NCBI RefSeq assembly: GCF_024207115.1
Contig: NZ_CP100128.1
Coordinates: forward strand, 3,224,001-3,288,000
Length of the DNA stretch: 64,000 bases
Reading direction: 5' to 3'
From: Chromobacterium sp. IIBBL 290-4
GTDB taxonomy: Bacteria; Pseudomonadota; Gammaproteobacteria; Burkholderiales; Chromobacteriaceae
The notes beneath the pieces were generated by a model. The model saw nothing but the letters and a program-made list of their open reading frames with translations. It was not told where the DNA came from and made no database searches. Below, in pieces: positions 63,765 through 64,000 of the stretch. Numbering within the stretch: the stretch's first letter is position 1; each line of letters starts with the position of its first letter. Position numbers and translations under genes: made by a program.

Positions 63765-64000
63765 TCATTCTGCGGTAAAATCTACCAGTTCGTCACCATC
63801 GTTCACTTGCTCGCCGGCGGCAAAGTAGAAATCCTGCACCACGCCGTCGCCGGGGGCGGTGATGGTGTGCTCCATCTTCATCGCTTCCAGAATCAGCAAT
63901 GGAGAGCCCTTGGCGACTTTCTCGCCGATCTCGGCCAGCAGCGCCACCACCCGGCCCGGCATCGGTGCCTTGAGGTGGGTTTCGCCGTGTACGCCCAGTT
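63765..64000 (-). CDS. Acyl-CoA (probably methylcrotonyl-CoA) carboxylase biotin subunit, C-terminus only
   Basis: The last ~77 residues are in the window; the frame stays open through the window end. They form the biotinyl domain: HLKAPMPGRVVALLAEIGEK, then the biotin attachment Lys in ILEAMKMEHTITAPGDG, then FYFAAGEQVNDGDELVDF. With HMG-CoA lyase and acetoacetyl-CoA synthetase downstream, the carboxylase of leucine catabolism (liuD/mccA) is the best reading. Propionyl- or acetyl-CoA carboxylase alpha subunits share this end and cannot be excluded. Confidence 0.82.
   Translation of the reverse strand, partial: LGVHGETHLKAPMPGRVVALLAEIGEKVAKGSPLLILEAMKMEHTITAPGDGVVQDFYFAAGEQVNDGDELVDFTAE

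Overview
The window is GC-rich, tightly packed bacterial DNA. Gene content points to a Chromobacterium-like member of the Neisseriales (Betaproteobacteria): a compact flg operon, a Kdo-hydroxylase-type dioxygenase, PPK2, a bacterial GlnRS, many chemotaxis and c-di-GMP type genes, and a leucine-catabolism (liu-type) cluster. The assignment is by recognition, not by a search. I saw no tRNA, rRNA or CRISPR array.

Layout. Positions 1-185 hold the start of a TonB-dependent receptor. From 459 to 11723 lies flagellar DNA: flgA and a small secreted protein on the minus strand, then flgBCDEFGHIJKL and an unknown partner gene on the plus strand. FlgJ has only the rod-capping domain, and a 413-bp spacer packed with hairpins separates flgI from flgJ. 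Next come a PLD-family protein, an asparagine synthetase, an MCP, a hybrid histidine kinase coupled to a cysteine-free sulfite-oxidase-fold protein, and PPK2. From 21387 to 27265 is a six-gene plus-strand unit: ABC ATPase, FtsX-type permease, LolA-like protein, outer-membrane barrel, LytS-type kinase and LytTR regulator. It is followed by three related GGCGGAA palindromes.

27538-38511 is a mixed metabolic, transport and signalling stretch: cupin, SulP, GhrA, two HAD proteins, an EamA exporter, an Imm5-like protein, and a protein with one degenerate and one canonical HD-GYP domain. It also holds a duplicated-domain orphan behind a near-consensus sigma-28 promoter, and a membrane-anchored HExxH protein. 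38987-55324 is mostly housekeeping: GNATs, SelO, YgiQ, Kdo dioxygenase, methyltransferase, GlnRS, UshA-like nucleotidase, phosphofructokinase, CysRS, L31 and an ArnT-like transferase. Many of these genes have clear intrinsic terminators.

55559-64000 holds a divergent LysR/epimerase pair, an HDOD protein, an intact IS1595-family element with perfect 8-bp target duplications, and a minus-strand leucine/acetoacetate cluster. The cluster runs biotin-carboxylase subunit (cut by the window end), TPR protein, GyrI-like protein, HMG-CoA lyase, acetoacetyl-CoA synthetase. The IS sits exactly in the T-tract of the acetoacetyl-CoA synthetase terminator.

Most noteworthy: the sigma-28-driven duplicated orphan at 35731-37371, the self-contained ABC/LolA/barrel/two-component module, the hairpin array between flgI and flgJ, the cofactor-less SUOX-fold sensor partner, and a phosphofructokinase with a mixed ATP/PPi signature.
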